The translations under genes and the position numbers were made by a program. A DNA stretch of 64,000 nt from Fusibacter_C sp942493125 (GTDB lineage: Bacteria; Bacillota; Clostridia; Peptostreptococcales; Acidaminobacteraceae), in assembly GCA_942493125.1 (NCBI GenBank), contig OW818667.1, positions 2,666,001-2,730,000 of the forward strand, read 5' to 3'. Positions 16,716 to 25,747 of this stretch are shown piece by piece. Position 1 is the first letter of the stretch. Each line of letters begins with the position of its first letter. Under the pieces are notes generated by a model. That model made no database searches and was not told where the DNA came from. It saw only the letters and a list, made by a program, of their open reading frames with translations.

Positions 16716-17758
16716 GCAAACAAAAATTACAGGGCATCAGTTTTTTTGAGAAATATTTGACGCTTTGGGTGGCGCTTTGTATGGCAATAGGAATCTTGAT
16801 TGGTAAATTTTCACCTCAGATTCCTGAATTTCTAGGAAAATTTGAATACGCCAATGTATCTATCCCAATTGCGATATTGATATGGATCATGATTTATCCG
16901 ATGATGATGAAGGTGGATTTTCATAGTGTTAAAAACGTCGGCAAAAATCCTAAGGGATTATATGTCACTTGGATAACCAACTGGTTGATCAAACCGTTTA
17001 CGATGTTTGGCATCGCTTACTTCTTTTTCTATGTTGTGTTTGCAAAGTGGATTCCAGCAGATTTGGCAAAGGACTATTTAGCAGGTGCGATCTTGCTTGG
17101 TGCGGCCCCATGTACAGCCATGGTGTTTGTATGGAGCCACTTGACTAAGGGCAACCCAGCGTATACAGTTGTTCAAGTTGCTACTAACGACCTGATCATA
17201 CTCGTGTTGTTCACGCCAATCGTCGCCTTTTTACTAGGCGTTGGCGGCGTCAATATTCCATGGGAGACGCTCATTCTCTCCGTTGTTCTGTTTGTCGTAG
17301 TACCATTGACTGCAGGTGTTCTTACACGGAATCACGTTGTTAAGACTAAAGGGATAGAGTATTTTCAAAACAGTTTTATACCGAAATTTAGCAATACGAC
17401 GATCGGTGGTCTCTTGCTGACACTAATTATCATCTTCTCATTCCAAGGCGATGTAATCACTCAGAACCCATTGCATATCCTACTCATCGCAATCCCACTC
17501 ACGATACAGACGTTCTTTATTTTCTTTATCGCCTACTTGGCAAGCAAAGCGCTCAAACTGCCACATGATATTGCTGCCCCTGCAGGGATGATTGGCGCAT
17601 CGAATTTCTTTGAGTTGTCTGTAGCAGTTGCCATTGCATTGTTTGGTGCGACGAGTCCCGTTGCCTTGGCGACGATTGTCGGTGTACTCGTGGAAGTGCC
17701 AGTCATGCTCATGTTAGTCAAAATCGCAAACAACACGAAGCATTGGTTTCCAAACTAA
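16712..17758 (+). CDS. acr3: ACR3 family arsenite efflux permease
   Basis: 348 residues with about ten hydrophobic segments. The ACR3 signature is LGAAPCTAMVFVWSHL with the essential cysteine, and the second crossover region is IGASNFFELSVAVAIALFG. Acr3 exports arsenite using the proton gradient. Coupled by a 4-bp overlap to the DUF2703 gene, with the arsenate reductase upstream. The length is normal for the family. Confidence 0.95.
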   Translation: MSKQKLQGISFFEKYLTLWVALCMAIGILIGKFSPQIPEFLGKFEYANVSIPIAILIWIMIYPMMMKVDFHSVKNVGKNPKGLYVTWITNWLIKPFTMFGIAYFFFYVVFAKWIPADLAKDYLAGAILLGAAPCTAMVFVWSHLTKGNPAYTVVQVATNDLIILVLFTPIVAFLLGVGGVNIPWETLILSVVLFVVVPLTAGVLTRNHVVKTKGIEYFQNSFIPKFSNTTIGGLLLTLIIIFSFQGDVITQNPLHILLIAIPLTIQTFFIFFIAYLASKALKLPHDIAAPAGMIGASNFFELSVAVAIALFGATSPVALATIVGVLVEVPVMLMLVKIANNTKHWFPN

Positions 17759-17779
17759 GTCGTGATCTGAGGTAAGTCT

Positions 17780-18661
17780 ATGGAGTTAGTTCCTGCAAAA
17801 AAAATCATCGCCAAAACAAAAAATCAATTTTGGTTTGGCATGGACTATAATATGAACCTCTATAGAGGGTGCCATCATGGCTGTATCTATTGCGACAGCC
17901 GCAGTACCTGTTACCATGTTGAAAACTTTGATACCGTACGTGCCAAGGAAAATGCCCTGAATCTCATAGATACAGAGCTTAAAGGCAAGCGTGCAACAGG
18001 TGTCATCGGGACTGGTGCAATGAGTGACCCCTATAACCGTGAAGAAGCAAAGGCGCTACTCACACGACATGCGCTTGAGCGCATAGACAAGCATGGTTTC
18101 GGAATTGGCATAGCGACTAAAAGTGCTTTGATTATGCGTGATATTGATATTCTTAAGAGAATTGACAGCCATTCACCAGTGATCTGTAAGATTTCAATTA
18201 CGACGTATGATGATGTGCTTGCTGCAAAGATAGAACCTGGTGTATCACGTACTTCAGAGCGGTTTGAAGCGGTGAAAGCATTATCGGATGCCGGTATTTA
18301 CACGGGTATCCTCATGATGCCCATTTTGCCCTATATAAACGATACCGCTCTAAATGTTCTTGCCATTGTAGAAGAGGCAGCTAAGTGCGGTGCTAAATTT
18401 ATTTACCCTGCTTTTGGTGTGACACTAAGAGACGGCCAAAGAGAGTATTTTTATGAAAAACTTGATCTGCATTTTCCTGGAATCAAAGAAAAGTATATCA
18501 AGGCGTTCGGCAACCAATATGGCTGTGGAAGCCCTAATGGAAAGGCCTTATATGCTGCTTTTAAACAAGCATGCGATACAAATGGCATCCTTTATAAAAT
18601 GGAGGACATCATAAACGCCTACAAATATGAACGGCCATCGGACCAGCTGTCTTTGTTTTAA
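17780..18661 (+). CDS. Radical SAM protein, SPL-repair-like family
   Basis: 293 residues. The [4Fe-4S]/SAM motif is CHHGCIYC (C31, C35, C38) within LYRGCHHGCIYCDSRS. Next come GTGAMSDPYNREE and MMPILPYINDT, as in proteins loosely related to spore photoproduct lyase. It starts 21 bp after acr3 on the same strand, probably as the last gene of the arsenic operon. Its reaction is unknown; a role in arsenic chemistry is inferred only from position. Confidence 0.78.
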   Translation: MELVPAKKIIAKTKNQFWFGMDYNMNLYRGCHHGCIYCDSRSTCYHVENFDTVRAKENALNLIDTELKGKRATGVIGTGAMSDPYNREEAKALLTRHALERIDKHGFGIGIATKSALIMRDIDILKRIDSHSPVICKISITTYDDVLAAKIEPGVSRTSERFEAVKALSDAGIYTGILMMPILPYINDTALNVLAIVEEAAKCGAKFIYPAFGVTLRDGQREYFYEKLDLHFPGIKEKYIKAFGNQYGCGSPNGKALYAAFKQACDTNGILYKMEDIINAYKYERPSDQLSLF

Positions 18662-18719
18662 TGTCAGGTTTCATGAAATTCATGGAACCTTTTTTTTATT
18701 TGTTACGTCTAAAACGCAT

Positions 18720-18752
18720 AAACATAAAAAGTATAAAAAGTATAAATAGATA
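18720..18752 (+). repeat. Short A-rich direct repeats before the SLH gene
   Basis: ATAAAAAGT occurs twice in direct succession and is followed by ATAAATAG. It lies in the leader of the gene starting at 18790 and may be part of an AT-rich promoter. Function unknown. Confidence 0.4.
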
Positions 18753-18789
18753 TTTATTTACTAACTTAAGAAAGCAAGAGGTGCAACTT

Positions 18790-19434
18790 ATGAAAATGAT
18801 GACAAAAAAAAGATTTCTTGGGGCGGTGCTCGCAGTGATGACACTTACAAGTACAAGCTTTGCAGGAACAGGATTTAACGACATATCTAACGTAAAAGAG
18901 GCACAAGCGATTTTAACGCTACAAGAGCGTGGCATCATAAAAGGCACATCGAGTGATACATTTTCACCAGACCGCATTCTCTCATCAGTTGAAGGCATTC
19001 ATATGATCAATGCAGCGTTTGATCTCAATCTAGACTTAATTAGATTTATCAAAGAACCGCTCGCAACAGATTATTTTAAGAATGCAGATGACAAAGCTTG
19101 GTATGCATACGGCCTTATCGTCGCAACTGTCAATGGCGTCGAGCTTCCAGCAGATCTCGATCCTAAAGCAGATTGGACTAAAGAAGAGTTTCTCTACCGA
19201 CTGGTTTCAACACTTGAAGTCAAACATGAACTGCCGATGATCAAGCTCGTACCAGTTGAAATCAAAGACGCCGACAGCATCACACCAGAATACAGTGGTC
19301 TGTTACAACGTGCGCTACACTATGGCATCGTCGAGCTAGACAAAGATGGCAAGCTCGATCCTAAGAAAGCGCTCACTAGAGCTGAAGCTGCTGAAATTTT
19401 ACTTCATACAATTGAATATGCTGAACTTCACTGA
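18790..19434 (+). CDS. Secreted SLH-domain protein
   Basis: 214 residues from the ATG at 18790 (AAGAGGTG before it). The frame is open to 18661, but that longer reading puts 43 basic residues before the signal peptide and is rejected. Signal peptide residues 1-24, cleavage near SFA-GTG. Two S-layer-homology-like segments follow: FNDISNVKEAQAILTLQERG with FSPDRILSSVEGIHM, and ALHYGIVELDKDGKLDPKKA with LTRAEAAEILLHTI. SLH modules bind pyruvylated cell-wall polymers, so it is probably attached to the wall. No enzymatic domain is visible. Confidence 0.78.
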   Translation: MKMMTKKRFLGAVLAVMTLTSTSFAGTGFNDISNVKEAQAILTLQERGIIKGTSSDTFSPDRILSSVEGIHMINAAFDLNLDLIRFIKEPLATDYFKNADDKAWYAYGLIVATVNGVELPADLDPKADWTKEEFLYRLVSTLEVKHELPMIKLVPVEIKDADSITPEYSGLLQRALHYGIVELDKDGKLDPKKALTRAEAAEILLHTIEYAELH

Positions 19435-19492
19435 TTTACCCCTAACAAATCGTGAGGTTTCTGATACCCTTCTTACCCTTCTTTCCATTTTG

Positions 19493-19529
19493 ATCAACGA
19501 CTCATCCCCATGAAGCGTTGATTTTTTTT
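19493..19529 (+). terminator. Terminator after the SLH gene
   Basis: Stem ATCAACG (19493-19499) / CGTTGAT (19516-19522) followed by eight T. Confidence 0.75.
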
Positions 19530-19556
19530 GTTTACATTTGGAAGGGTGCAAATGAG

Positions 19557-19586
19557 TTGACGTTGTGCAGTGTGACTTGTTATACT
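19557..19586 (+). promoter_or_regulatory. Promoter of the U32 gene
   Basis: TTGACG at 19557-19562 and TATACT at 19581-19586, 18-bp spacing, about 50 bp before the ATG at 19641. Fits a housekeeping sigma factor. Confidence 0.65.
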
Positions 19587-19640
19587 AAAGGGTAAATTAA
19601 ACACTGTTTCATTCGAGAACTGCCGTATTATGGAGGAGAA

Positions 19641-21884
19641 ATGACTGAATTATTAGCGCCAGCAGGAAGTATGGAAGCTTTAAAAGCTGCAATTTCCAAT
19701 GGATGTGATGCAATATACTTGGGTATGCAAAAATTTGGTGCGCGTGCGTATTCATCAAATTTTGATTTTGATACGTTAAAAGAAGCTGTCCAGTATGCGC
19801 ATCTTAGGAACGTAAAAATCTATGTTACGATGAACACCATCGTTTTTGAAAATGAAATAGAAGAGATGAAAGCGCAGATGCATGCACTCAATGAAATCGG
19901 TGTGGATGGGATTATCGTCCAGGATCTGGCTGCTTTAGATTATATGGTTAAAAACTTTCTGGATATGGAAGCGCATTGTTCTACGCAAATGGGCATCGAC
20001 GATTTGGACGGCACTTTATTGTTTAAAGAACTGGGTGCTAAAAGAGTGGTACTATCCCGTGAGGTTGAGATCGAAAAAGTAAAAGAGATCAAGAGACGTT
20101 CTAAAATGCCTATAGAAATTTTTGTTCACGGCGCTTTGTGTGTGTCTTATTCAGGGAACTGCCTCATGTCTGGACTGATCGGTTATCGAAGCGGAAATCG
20201 CGGCAGATGTGTCGGTTCATGTCGTAAGATGTATGAACTCATTGATACCACCACAGGTACCACATTGGCGGAAAACTATATTCTATCAACTAAGGACTTA
20301 AACACCATCGATTATATCGATGATTTGAAAGACATTGATTCCTTAAAAATAGAAGGTCGAATGAAAGAGCCTGCATATGTTGCCAATGTTGTGTCAAAGT
20401 ATCGCAAGGCCATAGATCACAAAATAACAGAAGCAGATAAGGATGATTTGAGCAAAACTTTCAATCGAACGTTTACAAAAGGCTATATGTTCCATGAAGA
20501 TCCGAAAGAGATTACAAACATCTTAAGACCGAACAACTTTGGTTTTGAAATTGGTAGAATCAGCAAGATCATCAAAGACACGTATGAAATAACATTGACA
20601 CGGCCTTTAAATCAAAACGACATCATCAGAATAAGCCATAACGACGAAGACGTCATTTTAAATGTTGTGAAACTATATGATAAAGAGGACAATCTAATCA
20701 ACCGAGCAGAGTCCGTCTGCTATATCAAAGTAAAAGAAAAGCTTTCAAAAGGCGATTTGGTCTATATGACGAAGGATTATGCCTATTATAAAGCACTGGA
20801 ATCTTCACAGGAAAATGAATTTAGACGTTTTAACCTCGATGTTATCGTCCATGCTTATCCAGATTCCAAGCTGATTATCAATGCGAAGGGCTTAGGCTGC
20901 AATTATTCCTATGAGAGCGAAGAAATACTCGGCGCATCTATCAACAATCCGTCTACAAAAGAGCAGGTGATCAAACAGCTTTCAAGGTTGAACGAGACGA
21001 TATTCGAACTTGGTCAGGTAGAGTATGAGGATTGCGGTGCATTTATACCAGCCAAGCTGTTAAATGCAGCGAGGAGAGAATTTGTACAGGGGTTGTATGA
21101 TTTAAAGATAAACAGCCAAAAGAAAAGAACTAAGGCGCCTACCTTAAAAGAAAAAATAAGCTTTACTCCTGAAAAACCATACCTTACAGCTACTGTTACG
21201 ACACAGGAACAGTATGACGCTTGCGTGATCGGTGGCATAAAGGAAATCTATTTTGACAACGTCATCAGACGCAACCAAATCGACTATACTGAAAAAGAAG
21301 GACAGCTCCTCATCGGAGGCTATGGCGGGATTCAGCACTATAGAAATTCGAATCCTTTTGTGACAGACTATTCTTTGAACGTAGTCAATGCCACCAGCTG
21401 CTATGAACTCTTTAGATTAGGTGCGAAACGCGTCACGTTATCTTATGAGCTCAATAGAAGTCAAATAGAAGAGTTGATGACTGCCTATTTTGATGAAAAC
21501 GACAGTTACCCTAAACTTGAGATGATAGTTTATGGCAGAGCGCCTATGATGTTTACGAAGTATTGTCCGCTTAAGAAAATGAATCAATGTGGCAATTGTA
21601 AAACGAAGCGATATGAGATAAAAGATGAGCACGGATCGTTCCCAATCATCACGCATGACGATTGTTCAGTGACTATCCTAAATGGGAAGACGCTTAATCT
21701 TTTAGATGAGCTACCAAATATAAAAGGAATCGAAGCTTTCCGTTTGAACTTCACGATTGAATCAAGAGAGCAGGTTCTGAAAACGATCAATGAGGCTTTT
21801 AGCCAATTGGACGGCAACACGAATCGGGTGGTCTTCAATCAGGAAACGGATACAAGAGGACATTTTAATAAAGAAATCATGTAG
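19641..21884 (+). CDS. Peptidase U32 family protein (RlhA-like, with DUF3656-type extension)
   Basis: 747 residues. The U32 opening is LLAPAGSMEALKAAISNGCD. The family block FVHGALCVSYSGNCLMSG, then NRGRCVGSCRKMYEL, supplies the conserved cysteines; U32 proteins such as RlhA and TrhP hydroxylate RNA bases and probably bind an iron-sulfur cluster. The C-terminal half (about 390-747), with CPLKKMNQCGNCKTKRYE, continues as in long RlhA-type proteins. The likely role is prephenate-dependent 23S rRNA hydroxylation, though a protease role was the older annotation. The ATG follows GGAGGAGAA. Single-gene unit with its own promoter and terminator. Confidence 0.85.
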   Translation: MTELLAPAGSMEALKAAISNGCDAIYLGMQKFGARAYSSNFDFDTLKEAVQYAHLRNVKIYVTMNTIVFENEIEEMKAQMHALNEIGVDGIIVQDLAALDYMVKNFLDMEAHCSTQMGIDDLDGTLLFKELGAKRVVLSREVEIEKVKEIKRRSKMPIEIFVHGALCVSYSGNCLMSGLIGYRSGNRGRCVGSCRKMYELIDTTTGTTLAENYILSTKDLNTIDYIDDLKDIDSLKIEGRMKEPAYVANVVSKYRKAIDHKITEADKDDLSKTFNRTFTKGYMFHEDPKEITNILRPNNFGFEIGRISKIIKDTYEITLTRPLNQNDIIRISHNDEDVILNVVKLYDKEDNLINRAESVCYIKVKEKLSKGDLVYMTKDYAYYKALESSQENEFRRFNLDVIVHAYPDSKLIINAKGLGCNYSYESEEILGASINNPSTKEQVIKQLSRLNETIFELGQVEYEDCGAFIPAKLLNAARREFVQGLYDLKINSQKKRTKAPTLKEKISFTPEKPYLTATVTTQEQYDACVIGGIKEIYFDNVIRRNQIDYTEKEGQLLIGGYGGIQHYRNSNPFVTDYSLNVVNATSCYELFRLGAKRVTLSYELNRSQIEELMTAYFDENDSYPKLEMIVYGRAPMMFTKYCPLKKMNQCGNCKTKRYEIKDEHGSFPIITHDDCSVTILNGKTLNLLDELPNIKGIEAFRLNFTIESREQVLKTINEAFSQLDGNTNRVVFNQETDTRGHFNKEIM

Positions 21885-21887
21885 GAT

Positions 21888-21933
21888 CAAATCCTCAAAT
21901 CTATTGAAATCAATGGATTTGGGGATTTTTTAT
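21888..21933 (+). terminator. Terminator after the U32 gene
   Basis: AATCCTCAAATC (21890-21901) pairs with GATTTGGGGATT (21916-21927) with one G-U pair, followed by a T run. Confidence 0.8.
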
Positions 21934-21986
21934 TGCTTATATTTATAGTAAGTCGCTTTTTATTTGTCAAAACGTGATTCAAGACC

Positions 21987-22044
21987 TTGACAAATACTGT
22001 GAGAATAGTTATCATTTAAATGAAACAAATGAGAATGTTTATCA
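21987..22044 (+). promoter_or_regulatory. Fur-regulated promoter with two Fur boxes
   Basis: TTGACA (21987-21992), 17 bp, TATCAT (22010-22015). Two 15-bp boxes fit the 7-1-7 pattern TGATAATNATTATCA: TGAGAATAGTTATCA (22000-22014), across the spacer and -10, and TGAGAATGTTTATCA (22030-22044), just past the start point. Repression by iron-loaded Fur is expected. Confidence 0.75.
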
Positions 22045-22085
22045 GTTGAGGAAATCACTTAAAATAAGTACAGGAGGAAAACCGA

Positions 22086-22643
22086 TTGAATTTAGAAAGA
22101 ATGCTGGCATTTCACTGCGCACCGACGCTGGTTGGGCTTAAACCCGCCAATCTCATCGCACATGAGTTGATGCATCATTATGGCACAGCGGAATCGTTTG
22201 AACGAACAAGGCAATCCTTGATCGAAAAGGGCATCTACATGGAACAATTGCAGGCATGTAACCAGAGGGAATTGACTTTGGTTTATAACAGAGAATTGCT
22301 TCAAACACTCATTGAAAAGCCTGAAATCTGGGGCTATTTGTTCGTCCAGGGATATCCTATGTACAGCGGCTTCGATCGGGTTATTGAACACCTCAAGAAA
22401 CGCATTGTTGAGTCGGGTGGTTTCCCACATGAAGTCGGCGTATTTTTAGGGTATCCACTCATCGATGTGTTAGGTTTTATCAAGAATAAAGGTCAAAACT
22501 GCAAATTCTGCGGCTATTGGAAAGTCTATGGCGATGAAGATCAGGCGCGTTGCTTGTTTGATTCGTTTAGCAAAGTGCGTGACGACATATTCAATCACGT
22601 CGAAAAAGGGCTATCAATAGCACAGTACCTAGAAGTGGCGTAA
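22086..22643 (+). CDS. DUF3793 family protein
   Basis: 185 residues from a TTG start at 22086 with AGGAGG upstream. Conserved features are FHCAPTLVGLKPANLI at the start, MYSGFDRVIEHLKKR in the middle and FLGYPLIDVLGFI, then GQNCKFCGYWKVYGD with a CxxC pair. No membrane segment or signal. It is followed after 43 bp by a flavodoxin gene and shares a promoter with two Fur boxes, so it is expressed in iron shortage. The biochemical role is unknown. Confidence 0.82.
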   Translation: MNLERMLAFHCAPTLVGLKPANLIAHELMHHYGTAESFERTRQSLIEKGIYMEQLQACNQRELTLVYNRELLQTLIEKPEIWGYLFVQGYPMYSGFDRVIEHLKKRIVESGGFPHEVGVFLGYPLIDVLGFIKNKGQNCKFCGYWKVYGDEDQARCLFDSFSKVRDDIFNHVEKGLSIAQYLEVA

Positions 22644-22686
22644 TGTTGGAAATTCTTAAATTATGGAAAATGGAAGGAGACATATT

Positions 22687-23115
22687 ATGAGTAAAGCAGC
22701 AGTAATCTATTGGAGCGGTACAGGTAATACAGAATCAATGGCCAATGCCATTTTCGAATCACTAAAAGGGTCTGGAGAAACTGTAGATCTTTTCAACGTG
22801 GACGATATCACTGCGGATATGGCCTTAAGCTATGACCACTTGGCGTTGGGTTGTCCATCAATGGGCGGCGAAGAGCTAGAAGACATGTCATTTGAACCAT
22901 TTTTTACAGCCCTTGAAGAAAAAATATCTGGCAAGAAAGTCGCTCTTTTTGGCTCATACGGCTGGGGAGATGGCGAATGGATGAGAGTATGGCAAGAACG
23001 CACCATAAAATCCGGTGCCTCATTGTTTGAAGAAGGCTTAATTATCAACGACACGCCCGATGCAAATGGCCTAGCCGATTGCGCAGCTTTTGGCTCGCGT
23101 TTTGCAGCATTTTAA
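22687..23115 (+). CDS. Flavodoxin
   Basis: 142 residues from the ATG at 22687, which follows GAAGGAGA; an upstream ATG at 22663 would add an unconserved leader. The FMN phosphate loop is WSGTGNTESMA at the start, and the flavin ring loops are GCPSMGGEELEDM and FGSYGWGDGEWM. It carries electrons in place of ferredoxin when iron is short, which fits the Fur boxes before the operon. Acidic and cytosolic, normal length. Confidence 0.93.
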   Translation: MSKAAVIYWSGTGNTESMANAIFESLKGSGETVDLFNVDDITADMALSYDHLALGCPSMGGEELEDMSFEPFFTALEEKISGKKVALFGSYGWGDGEWMRVWQERTIKSGASLFEEGLIINDTPDANGLADCAAFGSRFAAF

Positions 23116-23172
23116 GAAAATAGAAACAGAAATTTGAAGCTTATATATAGAAGCTAATATTAAAGTATATGA

Positions 23173-23223
23173 AGAGAGACGCTAGGCATGAGGATAGATC
23201 ATGCTGAGCGTCTCTTTTCTTTC
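23173..23223 (+). terminator. Terminator after the flavodoxin gene
   Basis: AGAGACGCT (23175-23183) / AGCGTCTCT (23207-23215), with an inner GCATGA/TCATGC stem, then TTTCTTTC. It may also serve the convergent metQ gene. Confidence 0.85.
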
Positions 23224-23238
23224 TATGCTTTTATGTGG

Positions 23239-24054
23239 CTAAAATGCAGGTACAACCGCACCTTTGTACTGTGTTTCGATGAACGTTCTGACTGCTTCTG
23301 ATTGCAACGCTTCAACTAATTTTTTGATCGAATCGTTTTCAAGATCCGCAGGCAATACTGTGACGATGTTTGCATATGGTGATTCGGCACCTTCTAAAAC
23401 GATGGCGTCTTCCACTGGGTTGAGGTTCGCTTCAAGAGCGTAATTCGTGTTGATGACAGCGCCATCGACGTCGTCTAGCGTTCTAGGGAGCTGAGCAGCA
23501 TCGATAGGCTGAAAGACGATGCCAAGTGGATTTTCGATGATATCCGCTTCAGTTGCTTCAAGTGTCGCATCGGCACTGAGTTTGATGATACCGTTTGCTT
23601 GGAGTAACAACAGAGCACGGCCTTCATTTGTTGGGTCGTTTGGAATCGCAATCACGGCACCTGTTGGAATCGTATCTGCTGAATCAAATGTCTTTGAGTA
23701 AAGGCCAAGCGGTTCGACGTGAACGGCACCAGCGCTTACGAGATCAAGGCTGTGCTCTGTTGCAAAGGATTCCATGTAAGGCACGTGTTGAAAGAAATTT
23801 GCATCAATTTCGCCTTCGCTAAGCGCGATGTTTGGTGTTACATAGTCTGTAAATTCTACGATTTCAAGGGTGATGCCTTGTTTTTCAAGTTCTGGTTTGA
23901 TGAGTTCAAGAAGTTCAGCATGTGGCACAGGTGATGCGCCGACCTTTAAGACCGTTGCATCTGCTTCTTTTGCGCCGCAACCGACGAGTGCTACGAGGGA
24001 AATAACGAGTATAAGTGTTGTGATGAATCCTTTGATTCCATTTTTATAAGTCAT
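23239..24054 (-). CDS. metQ: Methionine ABC transporter substrate-binding lipoprotein
   Basis: 271 residues, NlpA/MetQ family. Lipobox LVGC with Cys26. Family motifs include LKVGASPVPHAELLE, DYVTPNIALSEGEIDANFFQH and IPNDPTNEGRALLLL. It captures methionine at the outer face and passes it to MetI. Last gene of the metN-metI-metQ operon behind two SAM riboswitches. The start follows GGAGAACAC. Confidence 0.93.
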   Translation of the reverse strand: MTYKNGIKGFITTLILVISLVALVGCGAKEADATVLKVGASPVPHAELLELIKPELEKQGITLEIVEFTDYVTPNIALSEGEIDANFFQHVPYMESFATEHSLDLVSAGAVHVEPLGLYSKTFDSADTIPTGAVIAIPNDPTNEGRALLLLQANGIIKLSADATLEATEADIIENPLGIVFQPIDAAQLPRTLDDVDGAVINTNYALEANLNPVEDAIVLEGAESPYANIVTVLPADLENDSIKKLVEALQSEAVRTFIETQYKGAVVPAF

Positions 24055-24110
24055 TTGAGTGTTCTCCTTTAAATTTAGTTTTAGTTTTAAGTTTAAGTTT
24101 TTGATTACTT

Positions 24111-24761
24111 CTATCTCCTGCGGTGCTTCAATACATTTTGGGCAACTATGTTGCCAGTCACTTGAATCCCCTGTACGAGGATGATCAGGACGACTATGGT
24201 CATAAACATGACATCGGTTTGAAAGCGGTGGTAACCATATCTTATGGCTAGATCGCCGATGCCACCGCCACCAATCGTGCCAGCCATGGCTGAGTAGCCA
24301 AGTAAGTTGATGATGGTGATTGTCGTCCCAAGAATCAGTGAAGGCAAAGCTTCTGGGAGCAAGACGCGAACGATGATGTCTAGTGGGCTGGCACCCATTG
24401 CGATAGCGGCCTCAATCACGCCGCCATCCACTTCATGCAGCGCACTTTCCACGATGCGTGCGAAGAAAGGGATAGCAGCGATGACGAGTGGTACGATGGC
24501 TGCATTTGTACCGATGGATGTGCCGGCGATGAGTCTTGTAAATGGGATGATAAAAATCATCAAGATGATAAATGGCAAGGACCGCGTCACATTGACGACG
24601 ACGGATAAGCCTTTATTGAGCGCTGGTCTTTCAAGAATATGGCCACTTGATGTGACGACGAGAACGATGCCAAGTGGCAGTCCAAAACATATCGTGAAAA
24701 GTGTGGAGAGAAAGACCATGTATAGCGTTTCAAGTGTTGCGGGGATTAGCAAGTCTAACAT
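24111..24761 (-). CDS. metI: Methionine ABC transporter permease
   Basis: 216 residues with five or so hydrophobic segments. The EAA loop is AIAMGASPLDIIVRVLLPEALP, present here as the usual coupling helix for MetN (motif AMGASP...LLPEALP). Forms the methionine channel. The start overlaps the end of metN by 7 bp, indicating coupling; metQ follows 56 bp later. Confidence 0.93.
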   Translation of the reverse strand: MLDLLIPATLETLYMVFLSTLFTICFGLPLGIVLVVTSSGHILERPALNKGLSVVVNVTRSLPFIILMIFIIPFTRLIAGTSIGTNAAIVPLVIAAIPFFARIVESALHEVDGGVIEAAIAMGASPLDIIVRVLLPEALPSLILGTTITIINLLGYSAMAGTIGGGGIGDLAIRYGYHRFQTDVMFMTIVVLIILVQGIQVTGNIVAQNVLKHRRR

Positions 24762-25747
24762 GGCAATACCTCCGTGATGACGTTTTCTGTGTGGAATGCA
24801 TCGAGTATTTGTGTGATGATGGCCTCTGGCGCGAAAATCTCGATTAGGAGTCGACCGACGGGTTGGTCTTGAATGCTTTCAATCGTTCCAGACAGAATAT
24901 TGATATCTACCTCAAATTTACGAATCAGCTTTGACAAAACAGGTGATTTTGCGCTGCCATGGGCAAATGTCAGGTAGATGCGTCTGCCCCTGACGGGGAG
25001 TGATTTAGGCACATCGATTTCGCCGATGAAGTGCCTTGTCTCCGCATTGGTTTGACGGGTGAAAACGTCGATGGTGTCACCTTGAGCGACGACTTTGCCG
25101 CCTTCGAGGATAGCCACTTTGTTGCAGATGGCTTTGATCACTTCCATCTCATGCGTGATGACGACGAGTGTCACTCCAAGTTCAGAATTGATGCGCTTTA
25201 AAAGTTCGAGGATCTGTTTGGTGGTCTTTGGATCGAGTGCTGAAGTTGCTTCATCGCAGAGTAGTATCTCCGGTGCATTTGCAAGTGCCCGTGCGATGCC
25301 CACTCTTTGTTTTTGCCCACCGCTGAGATTGATCGGGTAGGCGTTTGCCTTGTCGCTGAGTTCCACTTTTTCCAAAAGCGCCATGACGCGTTCATGACGG
25401 CTAGTTGGATCGAGCTTTTGGAGTCTTAAGGGAAATGCGATGTTTTCATAAACGGTTTTACTGCTTAACAAGTTGAAATTTTGGAAGATCATCCCGATTT
25501 TCTGACGTGCCTGTCTCAAAGGTTTGCCTGAAAGTGCGAGTATGTTTATGCCGCCTACTTCAATCTCGCCCGAAGTTGGTTCTTCGATGCGGTTGATGCA
25601 GCGTACCAGTGACGATTTTCCAGCACCGCTGAGACCGATGATGCCGTAGATATCGCCTTTATCTATAGTGAGGTCGACACCGTCAATCGCGTGGATTGCT
25701 TGATCGCCTTTTTGATATGTTTTTCTCAGATGGCCTATTTTAATCAT
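24755..25747 (-). CDS. metN: Methionine ABC transporter ATP-binding protein
   Basis: 330 residues. Walker A GLSGAGKSS, signature LSGGQKQR, Walker B ILLCDEATSALD, switch VITHE. The last 80 residues are the NIL domain (SPVLSKLIRKFEVDINILSG), which senses methionine and shuts the transporter. The ATG at 25745-25747 follows directly on the T tract of the second leader terminator. Its ribosome binding site AAGGAGA is the 3' arm of that hairpin, so termination also buries the translation start. Confidence 0.95.
   Translation of the reverse strand: MIKIGHLRKTYQKGDQAIHAIDGVDLTIDKGDIYGIIGLSGAGKSSLVRCINRIEEPTSGEIEVGGINILALSGKPLRQARQKIGMIFQNFNLLSSKTVYENIAFPLRLQKLDPTSRHERVMALLEKVELSDKANAYPINLSGGQKQRVGIARALANAPEILLCDEATSALDPKTTKQILELLKRINSELGVTLVVITHEMEVIKAICNKVAILEGGKVVAQGDTIDVFTRQTNAETRHFIGEIDVPKSLPVRGRRIYLTFAHGSAKSPVLSKLIRKFEVDINILSGTIESIQDQPVGRLLIEIFAPEAIITQILDAFHTENVITEVLPC

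Noticed and set aside
18661..18789. Upstream start for the SLH protein
   Set aside because: The extra 43 residues would block the signal peptide and the best ribosome binding site belongs to the ATG at 18790.
22046..22060. TTGAGGAAATCACTT before the DUF3793 gene as a full palindrome copy
   Set aside because: Only one arm matches; listed as a half copy, possibly chance next to the Fur box.
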